DNA from: Utricularia gibba
Taxonomy: Eukaryota > Streptophyta > Magnoliopsida > Lamiales > Lentibulariaceae
Reading direction: 5' to 3'
Assembly (NCBI GenBank): GCA_002189035.1
Contig: CM007991.1
Location: 2,046,001 to 2,110,000 of the forward strand
Length of the DNA stretch: 64,000 nt
Shown here: positions 62,419 through 64,000 of the stretch, piece by piece
Layout of the letters: each line of letters opens with the position of its first letter
Numbering within the stretch: the stretch's first letter is position 1
The notes under the pieces: generated by a model
Database searches by the model: none
Told to the model about the DNA's origin: nothing
What the model saw: only the letters and a program-made list of their open reading frames with translations
Translations under genes and position numbers: made by a program

Positions 62419-63599
62419 ATGGCGAGCAGTGGAACGGAGAATGCAGAACTGACAAAAACCCTAAAGGAAGGTGAAAGGATTCTAGCGCCTACCAGGAGAC
62501 CCGATGGAACGCTTCGCAAGCCTATTCGCATTCGTGCTGGATACGTGCCCCAGGACGAAGTCGCCATTTATCAATCCAAAGGCGCTATCGTCAGTCGCTC
62601 ACTCTTCGTTATCGGATTGCTGCTTTGATTTCCTGTTCTGATTGAATAGATTGCTGTGTTAAGTGGAAGAAGGAGATGGCGGTTATTCGAGAAGTTCCAC
62701 CGGGTTATGATCCGATTGTGGAGGAAAAACCCAAGTCTAAGGCGGCTAAGAGGAACGAGAAGAAGAAGGAGAAGCGTCAACAGGTAGCCCCGATTTCCAT
62801 CAAATTTCAGATGCAAAAATGAGATCGTTAGGTGAACTCTGCTCTTCCAAGTTCTGGTTTGAACAGTCCCCAGTTTTTCAGATGTGTCGAAGTTCAAATG
62901 ACTAGATGTTTGAGTGTAGCTATACAAGGATAATGATCATTGATTGGTGGGGGTGGTTCTGCTTTCTGGTCACCTTTTACCTGCAATCCATTGTGTGGAT
63001 GTGCTGCACAATGCAGGCTGCCTTGGAGAAGAGTAAAATCTCAGAGCAGGATGGTGGGGGGTCGGCCATTGGTGGTGTTGATGCCGGTGAAACGAATTTG
63101 GATAACGTTGCTTCCAGGATGGATGAGCTTTCTCTCGCAGGAGCTGGTTCTCCGGCTGTAGCTGTACCTTCTCTCGATGCCACTTCTTGTTCGATTCCGA
63201 GGGACGAGGTCCAAGATCTTGATAAAAAGATTAGAGCCCTAAAGAAGAAGGTCAGTCGTATTCTCTCCCACTGCTTGATGTGAACTTGACTTCTGAAATC
63301 CTCCTGCCAAGACATCTTTCATGTTTCCTGGTTTCGAGATGAACATAGTTGCCAACACCATAGAGTAGTAGTGTTTCTTCAGTGCCAACTTCATGGTGCA
63401 TTGACTGATAAGAGGAGAGGTTAACCAGGTGTGTTCTTCCGTTTCTCAGATCCGTCTTGCAGAGGAGCAGAAGCGTAAAGGTGGTGAGACGGATATGAAA
63501 CCAGAACAACTGGAGAAGTTGGCCAAAGTAGAAGGTTGGCGCAGTGAGTTGAAGCTGTTGGAAGATAAGAAGGCTGAAATGGCACAACTTAGTCCTTGA
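62419..63599 (+). CDS. PYM: PYM (partner of Y14 and Mago), exon-junction-complex recycling factor
   Basis: PYM binds the MAGO-Y14 dimer and helps remove exon-junction complexes from mRNA at translation. Four exons (62419-62589, 62664-62783, 63017-63250, 63450-63599) join in frame into 224 residues. The Mago-binding N-terminal motif is intact at about residues 17-50 (ERILAPTRRPDGTLRKPIRI and GYVPQDEVAIYQSKGA), followed by EVPPGYDP. A basic KRNEKKKEKRQQ stretch, then an acidic/Ser middle, and a C-terminal helix (DLDKKIRALKKKIRLAEEQK, LEKLAKVEGWRSELKLLED) complete the family layout. The start is the first ATG in frame and matches family length. It shares a divergent promoter with ARGLU1. Confidence 0.95.
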
Positions 63600-64000
63600 T
63601 GGATGGGTATGTAACCCTGTTCTATTGTTGAGTGCGATTTAGGTGAGCCTTCACAGATATCTTGAACAGAATCTTTATCTTCTTCGGTTTCTTAATCAGA
63701 AATCGTTGCCAAGACTGAAGAGCTGGTTATCTTTTTCCGATTTTCCTTCGTATTCAAACATCAAACCCCATACATGGCTTTCAAAATCAGGGTGAGCTGC
63801 TGCAAGTTCAAAGAACCTGCTCTGCAGAAACAACATAGTATTATCTGTAGAAGGGAAGCAAGCATGTTACCATTTCTGTATTCGCAGAAAGGAGTTAAGT
63901 TGTAGCTTGCAATGACAATGGGGCACGCCGTTTCGGCTCCCAGTTTCTCTAGCATGGTGAAAAATGCATGGAGTGTCATACGGTGAGGCCGTCGAATCCA
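63600..64000 (-). other. PYM 3' flank and possible edge of another minus-strand gene
   Basis: The first part is the PYM 3' UTR. On the minus strand, 63835-63765 can be read as SRFFELAAAHPDFESHVWGL, which looks more protein-like than random. A separate frame near 63979-63905 begins MTLHAFFTMLEKLGAETACP. They could be terminal exons of a gene running in from the right. Neither could be matched to a family, so no CDS is called. Confidence 0.3.

Overview
The window is nuclear DNA of a flowering plant, most likely a eudicot. Genes are intron-rich with GT-AG (and some GC-AG) introns, spacers are AT-rich, and nearly every gene has a clear land-plant family identity (SPA, LanC-like GCR2, DUF1218, GH1 glucosidases, myosin VIII, LRR-XI receptor kinase, DUF810/unc-13). 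No rRNA, tRNA, CRISPR array or intact transposon was seen.

Layout. 0.4-4 kb: SPA3/SPA4-type light-signalling repressor (-). 5.4-7.6 kb: small membrane protein (+) and COX17 copper chaperone (+). 8.2-12.1 kb: LRRC40-like LRR protein (+, 21 exons). 12.6-14.6 kb: GCR2-type LanC-like protein (+). 14.9-19.1 kb: WDR44-like WD40 protein (-). 20.4-21.5 kb: DUF1218 membrane protein (-). 21.8-27.3 kb: two GH1 beta-glucosidases head to head, each 12 exons and 512 aa. 27.3-29.9 kb: AT-rich spacer with SINE-like remnants. 30-35.7 kb: myosin VIII (+). 36.3-39.6 kb: LRR receptor kinase (-). 42.1-46.8 kb: four small genes (coiled-coil protein, LEA protein, membrane protein, CaaX-type acidic protein). 47.1-50.5 kb: unc-13/DUF810 protein (-). 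51.1-52.5 kb: Agenet protein (+). 52.9-55.2 kb: aldo-keto reductase (-). 55.8-63.6 kb: neuroguidin-like (+), DnaJ C-terminal-domain protein (+), ARGLU1-like (-), PYM (+). The last 250 bp may carry the edge of another minus-strand gene.

The genes do not form one pathway. The left 21 kb looks like an ancestral linkage block: as I recall it, the Arabidopsis relatives are split between two duplicated segments on chromosomes 1 and 3. The right 9 kb holds three RNA-processing genes (rRNA processing, splicing, exon-junction complex), with TGGGCC/GGCCCA-rich spacers between divergent neighbours.

The most striking general signal is that six reading-frame breaks in five otherwise intact genes can each be repaired by one added base, usually at a G or C run. 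I read these as sequence or assembly errors rather than pseudogenes, but it needs checking. Other notable items are a 42-bp duplication that makes a second in-frame splice acceptor, a 78-nt stop-free intron divisible by three (exitron-like), at least five GC-AG introns, a 14-nt microexon in myosin VIII, an intronic exon fossil in one glucosidase, a 12-bp-arm inverted repeat beside the TATA box of the LEA gene, and twin G-boxes before the GCR2-like gene. I did not find a clearly new multi-gene system.
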